A DNA stretch of 64,000 nt from Staphylococcus borealis. GTDB taxonomy: Bacteria; Bacillota; Bacilli; Staphylococcales; Staphylococcaceae. Below, piece by piece: positions 1-7,763 of this stretch. The first letter of the stretch is position 1; every line of letters starts with the position of its first letter. The notes under the pieces were generated by a model that searched no databases, had not been told where the DNA came from, and saw only the letters and a list, made by a program, of their open reading frames with translations. The stretch is taken from contig NZ_CUEE01000001.1 in NCBI RefSeq assembly GCF_001224225.1, forward strand, positions 186,001 to 250,000, written 5' to 3'. A program made the translations under genes and the position numbers.

Positions 1-35
1 ATAGCATGGCATTTACTGCTACAATGGTTTAAACA

Positions 36-75
36 TGTCCCATTACTGTCCTATCGCCGTCCCATTGTCCCGTTA
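36..75. repeat. Iteron-like repeat cluster, candidate satellite replication origin
   Basis: Four copies of a short unit close to TGTCCCATT start at about 36, 47, 58 and 66 (TGTCCCATTA, TGTCCTATCG, CGTCCCATTG, TGTCCCGTTA). The first three are spaced 11 bases apart, one helical turn. The cluster lies just past the stop codon of the helicase gene. In SaPI-type islands the Rep helicase recognises iterons placed next to its own gene. The array may continue beyond the window edge. The origin function is inferred from position and repeat form. Confidence 0.55.
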
Positions 76-1542
76 ATGTTGGTTTTCATTTTTTAAATCT
101 TGATAATGAGGGGATAAATCTATTTGAAATCCATATTGCCTTCCTATACTTTCACCAAATCTATGACGTGATTTTACTTGTCCACAATATCTTGTATTTC
201 TCAACGCTTTATCAATTTTTCTTAAATTATGTTTTTGTGGTTGGTCATCACGTTTCATCATTACTTTCCAAATTTCCATACTACATACTTTGTCACGCCA
301 TACATACGCACCTGGTTTTGTATTTGGCAACTCAATTAATTTGCCGTCACCGTATAATTTAATATAATCTTGATCTATAACATCGTGTGCAGACACTCTT
401 TTTTCTTCTAACGTTCTATACCAATAGTCTGACGGAATAGGTCTCTCAAGAAACTCTTCGATTTCACCGATTAAAGCGTCCTTTTCTGAATGCTCTTCTT
501 GGACTTTTAATGCTATTTCATTTGCTTCCTTATCTAATAGCAACGCTTTATCAGTTGGATTTTCATCAAAATAAACCTTAGCTTCAGCGAACATTTGCTG
601 TACAATATCTTGAGTTAGATCATCAAACGGACTCTTAATCGCTTTATTTTTATCTGTCGTAATAGGAAAGAAACGGCGATTGCCTGTTTGATCTTTTAAA
701 AGTTCATAATCATTTGTTGTACCAATAAAAACACATTGTCGGGGATGTCGTTCGGTACGTTTACCATATGAAGCCCTATAAATATCTACAATTGCACTAA
801 TAAAACTTTTAATATCTTCAATAGTAGACTTTTGAAATGCTGATAGCTCTTCAATCTCACATAACCATGAGCCTTGTAATTTTTTATAAGTTTCATCACC
901 TTTAAACGCTTTAATACTTTGGTTATACCAGTGTCCCCCCAATTTACTGATTGTTGTAGATTTTCCGTCTCCCTGTCCACCATATAAAATAATCATGGAA
1001 TCGTATTTGATACCTGGTTGATAAATTCTAGCAACTGCACCCATCATCCATTTTTTAGTGACTTCTCTATTGTAATGTGTGTCTTCTGCGCCTAAATAAT
1101 CGATGAACAATGTTTCAATGCGTTTTATTCCGTCCCAACTTTTAGATTCAATCATCGACTTAATCGGATGGAATTTATTATGGTAGGCTTCTTTTTCAAT
1201 AACGCTATCCATAATGTCACGACTAAATTGCACATTATAGTATCTATCAATATGCGAAATTACATGTGTCGTATCAATATCAGCCCAATAATAATTAGTA
1301 TCATCTTTAGTACGCCAATACGGTAGACGTTTTAATTTAGTGATTTTTTCAAAGGAGTCAAACTGTACTAATCCCTTTAAACTTTCATCATTCCCCATGA
1401 TTAGCTCTGCATTTGAAGTAGTTTTTTTAAGCGCTTGTGTTGTCGCTGATCGTCTTAATTGACTACGCCAATTATCATTATTGGTAATACGATTATTTTC
1501 TTCGATCAACTCAAATACTTCTTCGTTGCTTACATCTTCCAA
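73..1542 (-). CDS. VapE/VirE-family replication helicase (Rep) of a phage satellite
   Basis: This 489-residue protein is the likely replication initiator and helicase of the island. It has a Walker A motif GGQGDGKST at about residues 188-196, an acidic Walker B (CEIEEL) near 228-233, a sensor-like FIGTTND near 272-278 and an arginine-finger-like GNRRF near 287-291. This is the layout of the virulence-associated E (D5/SF3-like) ATPases found in SaPIs. Translation probably starts at TTG, because GGAGG lies seven bases upstream and no better ATG exists. The primase gene ends 12 bases upstream, so the two are one operon. The stop codon lies inside the iteron cluster, consistent with a rep-ori unit. 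The family is clear; the exact role is inferred from SaPI Rep. Confidence 0.85.
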   Translation of the reverse strand: MEDVSNEEVFELIEENNRITNNDNWRSQLRRSATTQALKKTTSNAELIMGNDESLKGLVQFDSFEKITKLKRLPYWRTKDDTNYYWADIDTTHVISHIDRYYNVQFSRDIMDSVIEKEAYHNKFHPIKSMIESKSWDGIKRIETLFIDYLGAEDTHYNREVTKKWMMGAVARIYQPGIKYDSMIILYGGQGDGKSTTISKLGGHWYNQSIKAFKGDETYKKLQGSWLCEIEELSAFQKSTIEDIKSFISAIVDIYRASYGKRTERHPRQCVFIGTTNDYELLKDQTGNRRFFPITTDKNKAIKSPFDDLTQDIVQQMFAEAKVYFDENPTDKALLLDKEANEIALKVQEEHSEKDALIGEIEEFLERPIPSDYWYRTLEEKRVSAHDVIDQDYIKLYGDGKLIELPNTKPGAYVWRDKVCSMEIWKVMMKRDDQPQKHNLRKIDKALRNTRYCGQVKSRHRFGESIGRQYGFQIDLSPHYQDLKNENQH

Positions 1543-1554
1543 ATAAAGACCTCC

Positions 1555-2427
1555 CTATTTGTTTTTACTATCTTTTTTCAAAATACTTTTAAATGTTCTA
1601 TTGACTTCATTTTGATCAATAGGTGGAGTGCAGGTCGTAGCCCAAGCACTTACCAATCCGTAAACAAGATTAGCGTCCACATAACGACGTAATAAGTACC
1701 CTGTTAAAGATGCTAATGTTTGGTTGCGTTCACCTTCACCTACACCGAATGCAATTTCACGCCAATACGCACTGTCACGCTTTTGAAATTGATTTGAGTA
1801 ATCAACGGTTATTGGTTCATCGTTGACAACCATCTTGTTTAATTCTTCAACTGTAATTGCTGGTGCATCATTATATTTAAAAATGTAAATTGAATCTTTT
1901 GACTTCTTTACTGGTAAAGCCATAGCTTGTGACGGTACAAAACTGGCTTCATCTACTGGATAGTTAATGTACTTTGCTAATCCATTTGAATACTTGCGAT
2001 AATCAGTCGCACTCACTGGCGCATTTAAAGGTACTATAAGACGTATACGTGGCTTATCAGCAGTATATGAATATGTTGTATGAAATGCCCACGCTACATG
2101 TTCTAATTTGGCTTTAAATGATTCGAACAAACTTCTAAAATCTTTAATTTCATCATAATCTAATGTAATAGCACTTCGGTTTAATAAAGTGTCATCACTA
2201 CGATATTTGCTAATAATTTGATTATCTTTCTCAATATCTTCAAAATCACCATATACGCACAAACCACGGTTATATTTATCATCGTTAATCATTGGAATCT
2301 GGAGTTTATTCAACCAATCTGACCAACGATAAAAATCCGAACTATTAAAAGAATTTGAATATAAATTTTTATATTGAACTATATGAATTTTAAAATCGTT
2401 ATTCAATTTAACTTTTTGAAATTCCAT
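1555..2427 (-). CDS. PrimPol-type primase with PriCT-like C-terminus
   Basis: This 290-residue protein is the likely replication primase of the island. The N-terminal half resembles an archaeo-eukaryotic primase/polymerase fold: a metal-binding LDYD at residues 89-92, an arginine-rich strand KPRIRLIVPL near 125-134 and PSQ near 165-167. The C-terminal part (about 220-285, with GVGEGERNQTLASLTGYLLR) looks like a primase C-terminal (PriCT) helical domain. It starts with ATG behind AGGAGTGAG and lies directly upstream of the helicase gene, matching the pri-rep pair of SaPI-like elements. It was assigned from motifs only. Confidence 0.75.
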   Translation of the reverse strand: MEFQKVKLNNDFKIHIVQYKNLYSNSFNSSDFYRWSDWLNKLQIPMINDDKYNRGLCVYGDFEDIEKDNQIISKYRSDDTLLNRSAITLDYDEIKDFRSLFESFKAKLEHVAWAFHTTYSYTADKPRIRLIVPLNAPVSATDYRKYSNGLAKYINYPVDEASFVPSQAMALPVKKSKDSIYIFKYNDAPAITVEELNKMVVNDEPITVDYSNQFQKRDSAYWREIAFGVGEGERNQTLASLTGYLLRRYVDANLVYGLVSAWATTCTPPIDQNEVNRTFKSILKKDSKNK

Positions 2428-2448
2428 TTTCTCACTCCTAGTATTAAA

Positions 2449-2500
2449 ACAAGAGCAAAGATGTTATAATACAAATGGAGTATTTTCTTATTGCTCTTGT
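2449..2500. promoter_or_regulatory. 10-bp perfect inverted repeat in the primase leader
   Basis: ACAAGAGCAA at 2449-2458 is exactly complementary to TTGCTCTTGT at 2491-2500, with 32 bases between. It fills the 92-base space between the DUF1474-like gene and the primase gene. On the minus strand the second arm is followed by TTTTAAT, so it could be a weak attenuator-like terminator. It could also be an operator. No experimental precedent is known to me. Confidence 0.45.
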
Positions 2501-2519
2501 GTTTTATAAATTTTGTATA

Positions 2520-2828
2520 TTATGCGTTATCTGATTTAGTCGCCAAACTATTCATATCAGATGACGCTTTTTCTATTTCATGAAATTTTTTAAGAATATC
2601 GTCAAACTGTTGTGTATAAAGACGTAACAAACCAAACATCTGATCATTGTGAATACGTCTCTCGTGGTAGGTACAACCATCTCTAATTGTTTCATCTTTA
2701 GTTAAAACATGGTTGGTTTCATAAGGGTAATAGTCATCAAAATGCCAACCGTGATTATCCTTTAAATCCTCAAATCTATCTTTCAATACTTCCAAATCAC
2801 TAAATAAATCTTTAATTTCAAAATTCAT
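2520..2828 (-). CDS. DUF1474-like satellite protein
   Basis: This 102-residue acidic protein of unknown function has helical heptad-like character (FSDLEVLKDRFEDLKD near the N-terminus) and many aromatic and histidine residues in the middle. Its size, sequence style and position just upstream of the primase match the DUF1474 proteins that are common in staphylococcal pathogenicity islands. The start codon overlaps the stop of the preceding gene as TAATG, so translation is coupled. No enzymatic motif is visible. Confidence 0.65.
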   Translation of the reverse strand: MNFEIKDLFSDLEVLKDRFEDLKDNHGWHFDDYYPYETNHVLTKDETIRDGCTYHERRIHNDQMFGLLRLYTQQFDDILKKFHEIEKASSDMNSLATKSDNA

Positions 2829-3385
2829 TATTCTGCGTCCTCCACTTCAATATCTGGATATACTTCAAACTCTTCATCATATTCATCATGAAACTTATTC
2901 ATATTAACAAAAATTCGTGCCTCATCTTCAACAGTTAAGCCGTATAACATTTCAGCAGGACACTCTACATAACCTAATTGTTTAAGTGCTTCGACTCGAC
3001 GAATACCATCAATGATATATAGCCCATCTTCTCTCACACTAACTGTGATATATCCAATTGCAAGGCGTTCGAAATTTTCAACAATACCATCTGCACTAGG
3101 ATTATCTGATGAGCGATAGCTATAATCTACTTTCAAATCATTAATATTTACTGCTTCAATTTTTTTATTCATTTTTCCGTTCTCCTCTTCAAAATCAAAA
3201 TTATTTTCTATTTGCTCTAGAGTCCACTCGATCAATGTTTGTAAGTGCTTCTCACGATTCACGGGTTCAATCCATTCATTTTTGCCATTTCTAACAGTGT
3301 GGTTATATTCTGTTCTTTCATCTTTAGAAACAGATTCCAATGTATTATAAATATCTTGTATAACGTCTTTTTGTTCTTGTTCCAT
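2828..3385 (-). CDS. ParB/sulfiredoxin-fold protein with N-terminal extension or nested start
   Basis: The full reading frame encodes 185 residues from an ATG at 3385 behind GGAGG. The C-terminal 114 residues (from an internal ATG at 3172) resemble a ParB-like nuclease/sulfiredoxin domain, with VREDGLYIIDGIRRVEALKQLG carrying the conserved GxRR core. The internal ATG has its own ribosome binding site (GAGGAGAACGGAAAA), so the product may be made as a long form, a short form or both. The first 71 residues are helical and acidic, and in other islands they could be a separate small gene. ParB-fold proteins bind DNA or hydrolyse nucleotides; the role in this satellite is unknown. It lies in the early leftward operon. 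Confidence 0.6.
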   Translation of the reverse strand: MEQEQKDVIQDIYNTLESVSKDERTEYNHTVRNGKNEWIEPVNREKHLQTLIEWTLEQIENNFDFEEENGKMNKKIEAVNINDLKVDYSYRSSDNPSADGIVENFERLAIGYITVSVREDGLYIIDGIRRVEALKQLGYVECPAEMLYGLTVEDEARIFVNMNKFHDEYDEEFEVYPDIEVEDAE

Positions 3386-3388
3386 CTT

Positions 3389-3532
3389 TTACGCCTCCAA
3401 GTTTTCATAATTTAATAGTGCTATAGTGCTGCCTAATAGATAAATAGCAAACGCTACATGTACACCTAGTAACCAACCACTTATGAATGAGATTATTGAA
3501 AGAACCAATATATTAAACGTGAATTTCATCAT
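3389..3532 (-). CDS. Small membrane protein of the satellite early operon
   Basis: This 47-residue protein has hydrophobic segments at about residues 5-22 and 24-41 and a short acidic tail, so it is a probable two-pass inner-membrane protein. The start is the first of two consecutive ATGs behind a strong GGAGGTGA; longer in-frame starts upstream lack a site. It lies between the Xis-like gene and the ParB-fold gene in the leftward operon. Function is unknown. Confidence 0.6.
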   Translation of the reverse strand: MMKFTFNILVLSIISFISGWLLGVHVAFAIYLLGSTIALLNYENLEA

Positions 3533-3551
3533 GTTTATCACCTCCATTTTC

Positions 3552-3824
3552 TTATAAATATTTTTTGTGTTTGCGTTGTAGAAATCGTTCAAACTTTTCC
3601 ACGTTTACCAGTGTCAGTGTGCTACTAATATCAAGATACATACTCTCTATACCTAAATTATCTTCATCATATGAAATAATTAATCGTCGAATTGTTGAAT
3701 AGCTGCAATTAAATAATTCGCTTAATAATTTTGGCTTTGCGTATTTAACTGGGAATACGATTTGTTTTTCTTCAAGTGCAGTATTTTCTTTAGTTGGTAA
3801 ATCCTGTAATTTAGTATATGACAT
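3552..3824 (-). CDS. Small helix-turn-helix (Xis-like) DNA-binding protein
   Basis: This 90-residue protein has a helix-turn-helix-like segment PKLLSELFNCSYSTIRRLI near residues 31-49 and a basic C-terminus (RKHKKYL). It begins at ATG 3824, which has a strong GGAAGGAGT site; an upstream ATG at 3860 overlaps the previous stop but has a poorer site. It is the second gene after the divergent promoter, the place where SaPI-like islands often carry excisionase or a second regulator. The excisionase assignment is an inference. Confidence 0.6.
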   Translation of the reverse strand: MSYTKLQDLPTKENTALEEKQIVFPVKYAKPKLLSELFNCSYSTIRRLIISYDEDNLGIESMYLDISSTLTLVNVEKFERFLQRKHKKYL

Positions 3825-3856
3825 AAACCCACTCCTTCCGCGTAGTTTTGCGTCGG

Positions 3857-4063
3857 TCATTGATTAAAAAAAATATCATCCAGAGTAATGTTTATCAATC
3901 CCTTATCTATAAGTAAAGATTTGAATTTTATCATTTCAGATTTTTTAAAATCTGTTTTACCTTTTTCCTTATTTCTATAAGATTGTTCTGAAATGTTAAA
4001 TTCTCTAGCCATTTGAGATTGAGTTTTTCCTAACATTTTTCTGTAGCCTAGAACTTTGTTCAT
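3857..4063 (-). CDS. Cro-like helix-turn-helix regulator
   Basis: This 68-residue protein is nearly all an XRE-family domain, with GKTQSQMAREFNISEQSYRN forming the helix-turn-helix at about residues 12-31. It is transcribed divergently from the Stl-like repressor across a 135-base control region, the usual repressor/antirepressor layout of temperate phages and satellites (the str position in SaPIs). It starts with ATG behind GGAGGAGG. It likely controls the switch between integration maintenance and replication. Confidence 0.75.
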   Translation of the reverse strand: MNKVLGYRKMLGKTQSQMAREFNISEQSYRNKEKGKTDFKKSEMIKFKSLLIDKGLINITLDDIFFNQ

Positions 4064-4198
4064 TAAAATCCACCTCCTCCTAGACGTCGGAACTCGTCTG
4101 TATGTATAATAATAACAGAGGACAAAAATAAAAGCAATATTTTTACGTCGGTTTACGAAAGTTTGTGATTGTTCCCTAGTTAAAAAAGGAGTGAAAAG
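4064..4198. promoter_or_regulatory. Divergent control region with repeated CGTCGG motifs
   Basis: This spacer separates the Cro-like gene (minus) and the repressor gene (plus). It holds AGACG at 4082-4086 facing CGTCT at 4095-4099. The core CGTCGG recurs at about 4085-4090 and 4146-4151, the second within CGTCGGTTTACG. These are candidate operators for the two flanking regulators. Strong ribosome binding sites occur at both ends. The operator assignment is inferred from position and repetition. Confidence 0.5.
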
Positions 4199-4990
4199 AT
4201 GGATATTGATAAAACTGAAGTGGGTAAAAAAATTAAAAATATCCGTTTAGATAAAAGTAAAAATTTAAGAGAATTCGGTGAATTAATATCAGAGAACTTA
4301 GACGAAAAAAAAACAATTTCAGACAGTATAGTTAGCAGATGGGAAAAAGGAATCTCAATTCCTAGTGCTAAACGTCTGAAGGAAATAGCTAATATAGGAG
4401 GAGTTTCTACTAATTACTTATTATATGGCGATGAATTTTCATATCTAGATATAGAGAAAAAAATAAATACTGAAGAAATGGCAAAAAATATAAAAGAAAA
4501 TCTTGCTCATTTTTTAAGACATTATTTATACTATTCTACATATAATTCTAATAACGAAAAAACAGGCGAACTTTTAAGTCTATTTTTAAATAATGAAGAC
4601 ATTAGTTTTGATAATATGTTGGATAAAATGTATTCTTTGATTTCTAACGAAAACTACACTTTTTATATAAACGGTGCGTATATTTTATTGAATGAAAAAT
4701 TTGAGAAATTACATGTACAAATTTATTTAACGGAATTTATATATCAATTACTTATACAACTCGCTCTCGATTATCCTAAAATTTATTTTGAAAACTTATT
4801 ATTACAAATTGATGATACTAAAACCAATATAAAAGAAATTTCTATGAAACGTGATGTATATAAAGATAAAGAAATAAGTGAAAAATTAGCAGATTTTATA
4901 AACCGTGAAGAGTATCAGGGGATTTTTAACGATCTAGATAAATTAAAAATTAAAATTAAAGATGGAAAAATAATCTTAAACGAGGATTAA
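4199..4990 (+). CDS. Stl-like master repressor of the satellite
   Basis: This 263-residue protein has an XRE helix-turn-helix in the first 80 residues (VSRWEKGISIPSAKRLKEIA, near 48-67) and a long acidic, helical C-terminal domain with no peptidase motif. SaPI Stl repressors share this plan: an N-terminal DNA-binding domain and a C-terminal domain that senses helper-phage proteins rather than self-cleaving after DNA damage. It is encoded in the integrase direction, divergent from the early replication operon. Start is ATG behind AAGGAGTG. The class is well supported; the helper-phage inducer cannot be predicted. Confidence 0.78.
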   Translation: MDIDKTEVGKKIKNIRLDKSKNLREFGELISENLDEKKTISDSIVSRWEKGISIPSAKRLKEIANIGGVSTNYLLYGDEFSYLDIEKKINTEEMAKNIKENLAHFLRHYLYYSTYNSNNEKTGELLSLFLNNEDISFDNMLDKMYSLISNENYTFYINGAYILLNEKFEKLHVQIYLTEFIYQLLIQLALDYPKIYFENLLLQIDDTKTNIKEISMKRDVYKDKEISEKLADFINREEYQGIFNDLDKLKIKIKDGKIILNED

Positions 4991-5003
4991 AGGAGATATA
5001 CAA

Positions 5004-5613
5004 ATGAAAAAGATGTTCGGCGTATTACTAACCAGCACATTAATATTAGGTGCATGCAGCACTCAAGACGACACTTCTAATAAAGATGAAGATACAAAAT
5101 CAGGTATGAAGTCTAACGATCCTAATAAGGATAAAAATAAAGATAAGAAAGATAAAAAAAAAATCTGAGGAAAAGTCTCACAAAGGAGATAAGAATACTA
5201 ATCAGAAAGCAAGTTCTCAAGATAATTCATATAATGAAGAACCACAGAATAGTGAGCAATCACATACTAACGAACAACCTACTCAACAAACTCAGAATAA
5301 TCAAAAGGCTCAATCTAATCAAACTAATGACGTTAATTCAAAGCAACAAACAACATCTAATCAACAACAACAATATAATGGCCAAAGTAATCAACAATCA
5401 CAATCTAATCAATCCAATCAGCAACAAGACCCAAACACACCTAGCTATGAACAGTATCAAAGACAAAAGGCATTCTCTGAAGATTATGCTCGAAACCCAG
5501 ATAAGTATCAACATATTGGAGGAGGTCCGGGAATGTTCGTTGAACCTGGACAATCATATGATGACTACAAGCAATCTGTAATACAAGGTTATAAAAATAC
5601 TACTGCACAATAA
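5004..5613 (+). pseudogene. Lipoprotein gene split by a frameshift at an A10 run (or decoded by slippage)
   Basis: An ATG behind AGGAGATATA opens a lipoprotein with lipobox LGAC (Cys18) and a lysine/aspartate-rich stretch, which ends at a TGA at 5166-5168. The stop falls just after ten consecutive A residues (5154-5163). With nine A residues the frame would run on through a Gln/Asn/Ser-rich linker to a C-terminal segment (tyrosines, then GGGPGMF) and a TAA at 5611, giving about 202 residues. The coherent downstream frame means the break is recent, phase-variable, or suppressed by transcriptional slippage. The gene follows the repressor by 13 bases. Secreted or surface lipoproteins in this position of phages and satellites can block superinfection; that role is only a possibility here. 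Confidence 0.75.
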
Positions 5614-5649
5614 TGTTATGAATTTTCCAAATTAAAAAGGGGTTATATT

Positions 5650-5817
5650 ATGGAAATTTTAAACTATAAAATAAATTATGAATATGATAGTGATTTATAT
5701 ACTGTTACTGCAAAAACAAATAAAGGAAAAACTTTTAATTATACATTTTCAGAAAATCATACTTTAAAAGAAATTAGATACACATTAGAAGAAGTTGCGA
5801 AACAATTAGATAAATAG
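5650..5817 (+). CDS. 55-residue hypothetical protein
   Basis: An ATG behind AAAAAGGGG opens a 55-codon gene that ends in TAG. The product begins MEILNYKINYEYDSDLYTVT and looks like a small beta-rich domain followed by an amphipathic helix (LKEIRYTLEEVAKQLDK). It has no signal sequence or membrane segment. It lies between the lipoprotein gene and two small membrane-protein genes in the accessory cassette. A short decayed copy of its first codons appears at 6387. Function unknown. Confidence 0.6.
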   Translation: MEILNYKINYEYDSDLYTVTAKTNKGKTFNYTFSENHTLKEIRYTLEEVAKQLDK

Positions 5818-5868
5818 GTTCTAAAAAAACATTTCTGATCAACTGAAATCAATTAATAGGAGGGTGTA

Positions 5869-6063
5869 ATGCTAATATTTATCATAATTTTATTTTTAAT
5901 CAGCATCATATTATATGTATTAAGTTTCTTTTTAGCACAAAACGAGGGTTTATATTATAAGAATAATTGTAGGACTTTTTCGGTTCTTATATTAGCCATC
6001 GGTGTACTTTGTTTGATGGGCTATCTTATAAATTATATATCTTCAAACTATTTAGGAGTTTAA
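5869..6063 (+). CDS. Small two-pass membrane protein
   Basis: This 64-residue protein is almost wholly hydrophobic, with two membrane segments (about residues 2-22 and 38-58) joined by a short polar loop containing NEGLYYKNN. It has a good AGGAGGGTG site before the ATG. It belongs to the accessory cassette between the repressor and the integrase. Small membrane proteins in such cassettes may act in phage exclusion or toxicity, but nothing in the sequence proves this. Confidence 0.6.
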   Translation: MLIFIIILFLISIILYVLSFFLAQNEGLYYKNNCRTFSVLILAIGVLCLMGYLINYISSNYLGV

Positions 6064-6173
6064 TGTAACATTACAATATTTGAATAACTGCACTTGAACC
6101 ATTAAGTGTTTATGAATTGGACCATTTTAATTAGCATCATCTTAATGCTCTAAATATACGGGAGGCATAAAAA

Positions 6174-6356
6174 GTGATTTTCGTTATAAGCTGTCTTATG
6201 ATTTTATGGTGCATATGCTTAATATTGTTCTTATATAACGTTTATATGTTTATAAAAACAGATGGTAGCATCATTACAAAAACTTATTCTATCTGGAGTA
6301 TATTGTATGGTATATGTATAATAATCATCTTAATATTGCTATATAACTTTAAATAG
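6174..6356 (+). CDS. Second small membrane protein of the accessory cassette
   Basis: This 60-residue protein has two hydrophobic segments (about 2-26 and 38-58) separated by a polar loop with KTDGSIITK. Translation likely starts at GTG, placed seven bases after GGGAGG. It resembles its upstream neighbour in size and topology but not clearly in sequence. Function unknown. Confidence 0.55.
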   Translation: MIFVISCLMILWCICLILFLYNVYMFIKTDGSIITKTYSIWSILYGICIIIILILLYNFK

Positions 6357-6386
6357 AAGACAAAAATTTTATTAAGGAGAATATAT

Positions 6387-6422
6387 TTGAGAATTTTAAA
6401 TTGCAAAATAAAATCACTTTAG
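6387..6422 (+). pseudogene. Decayed start of a copy of the 55-residue gene
   Basis: A ribosome binding site (AAGGAG) followed by TTG opens a frame of only 11 codons (RILNCKIKS then stop). It resembles the first codons of the gene at 5650 (EILNYKIN) both in codons and in the upstream site. It is best read as the remnant of a duplicated gene. Confidence 0.35.
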
Positions 6423-6540
6423 ATGGAGTATAGTACTTAAATAAACATCTTCCTAATCGATTAGAACTCAATGTTAATAGAACAAATACTTAATACTAGG
6501 GTGTCCCACGTACTTTTTTAAAATTTTTGGAGGTGATCAT

Positions 6541-7761
6541 ATGTGGCATGAGAAATTTACTAATAAACACGGTGAAACTAAATATCGCTATTATGAGAAG
6601 TACAAAGATCCACTCACTAACAAATGGCGACGTACTAGCGTTGTGCTCAATAAGAACGGTAAACAATCACAGAAAGAGGCTCAGAAACGCTTAAATGAGC
6701 GTATAGAGGCAAAGCTAAATGACAAGACGCCTACTACACTTAAGACGCTAACTTTTCATGCTGCATGTGATGAGTGGTTTGAAAGTTATAAGCGTTCATC
6801 TGGCGTAAAGATGACGACGGTCAACTTAAGAAAAAGAGTGATATATACGTTTAAATCGGATATTGATGACGATATTCTAATAAGTAATGTTAATCATATA
6901 TATCTACAAGACATTATCAATAAATGGGCAGATAAATATAGTTATAGCTATGTTCAATCGTTAATGGGAATTGTTCGTTTCATATTCAAATATATGCTAA
7001 AGCATTACGACCTAGATTTATCATCAGTATTAGATAGGGTTGAGATACCTAAGAAAGCACAAACTAGAGAACAATTACAGGCAAAGAAAAATAATTATCT
7101 TGAGCCTTATGAAGTCAAAGAGTTATTACAGTGTTTTGACAAGTTGGCTGAGCAAAGCGTCACCGTCAATGGTAGACACAATATGAAAATGATTAAAAAT
7201 ATAGTGGAGTTTCAATGCAATAATGGGATGCGTATCGGTGAGCTATTAGCTATTAAAAAAGAAAATATTGATATAGAAAACAAGACGCTAGTTATAGATG
7301 GTACTTTAAATTATGTTCATGATCCAGTTACAAATACTTTTGGACTTAAAGAAACGACTAAGACAAGCAAAAGTAATAGAACAATTGGTTTAACTTCCCA
7401 AAGTGTTAAATTATTAAAGTCCATCATGTTGCAAAATAAAAAGAATAGTCAATGGAACAATAATTATAGGGATAGAGGCTTTATATTCACTAATACTGTT
7501 GGTAGCCCTATACCAGTTACACCTATCAACAACGCAATTAGAGAAGCTGTTAAAATGAGTTCGATAGACAAAAAAGTGACATCACATACACTCAGACACA
7601 CTCATATATCAACACTAGCACAATTAGGAATAAATATAAAAGCTATACAAGATCGTGTAGGACATTCAGACTATAAAACAACTTTAGAGATATACACTCA
7701 TGTAACTGATAAGATGGCACAAGATATGATGAATAAATTAGAAAATGTAAATATTGGTTGA
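6541..7761 (+). CDS. int: Tyrosine integrase of the satellite
   Basis: This 406-residue site-specific recombinase inserts and excises the island. The N-terminal part (about 1-60) is an arm-binding AP2-like domain, residues 65-165 form the SAM-like core-binding domain, and the catalytic domain follows. Catalytic residues are visible: Arg231 (GMRIGE), Lys277 region (TSKSNRT), His349 and Arg352 (HTLRHT), His375 and the nucleophile Tyr385. It starts with ATG behind GGAGGTGAT. It is the last gene of the island at its right end and is transcribed with the repressor, as in SaPIs. Confidence 0.93.
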   Translation: MWHEKFTNKHGETKYRYYEKYKDPLTNKWRRTSVVLNKNGKQSQKEAQKRLNERIEAKLNDKTPTTLKTLTFHAACDEWFESYKRSSGVKMTTVNLRKRVIYTFKSDIDDDILISNVNHIYLQDIINKWADKYSYSYVQSLMGIVRFIFKYMLKHYDLDLSSVLDRVEIPKKAQTREQLQAKKNNYLEPYEVKELLQCFDKLAEQSVTVNGRHNMKMIKNIVEFQCNNGMRIGELLAIKKENIDIENKTLVIDGTLNYVHDPVTNTFGLKETTKTSKSNRTIGLTSQSVKLLKSIMLQNKKNSQWNNNYRDRGFIFTNTVGSPIPVTPINNAIREAVKMSSIDKKVTSHTLRHTHISTLAQLGINIKAIQDRVGHSDYKTTLEIYTHVTDKMAQDMMNKLENVNIG

Positions 7762-7763
7762 AA

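Noticed and set aside
36..75. CRISPR array
   Set aside because: The repeats are about 10 bases long with 1- to 2-base gaps, so they are iterons, not CRISPR repeats with spacers.
5234..5581. 115-codon open frame rich in Asn, Leu and Ile on the plus strand
   Set aside because: It is a wrong-frame reading of the lipoprotein's Gln/Asn-rich linker; the true frame continues the lipobox protein once the A run is corrected.
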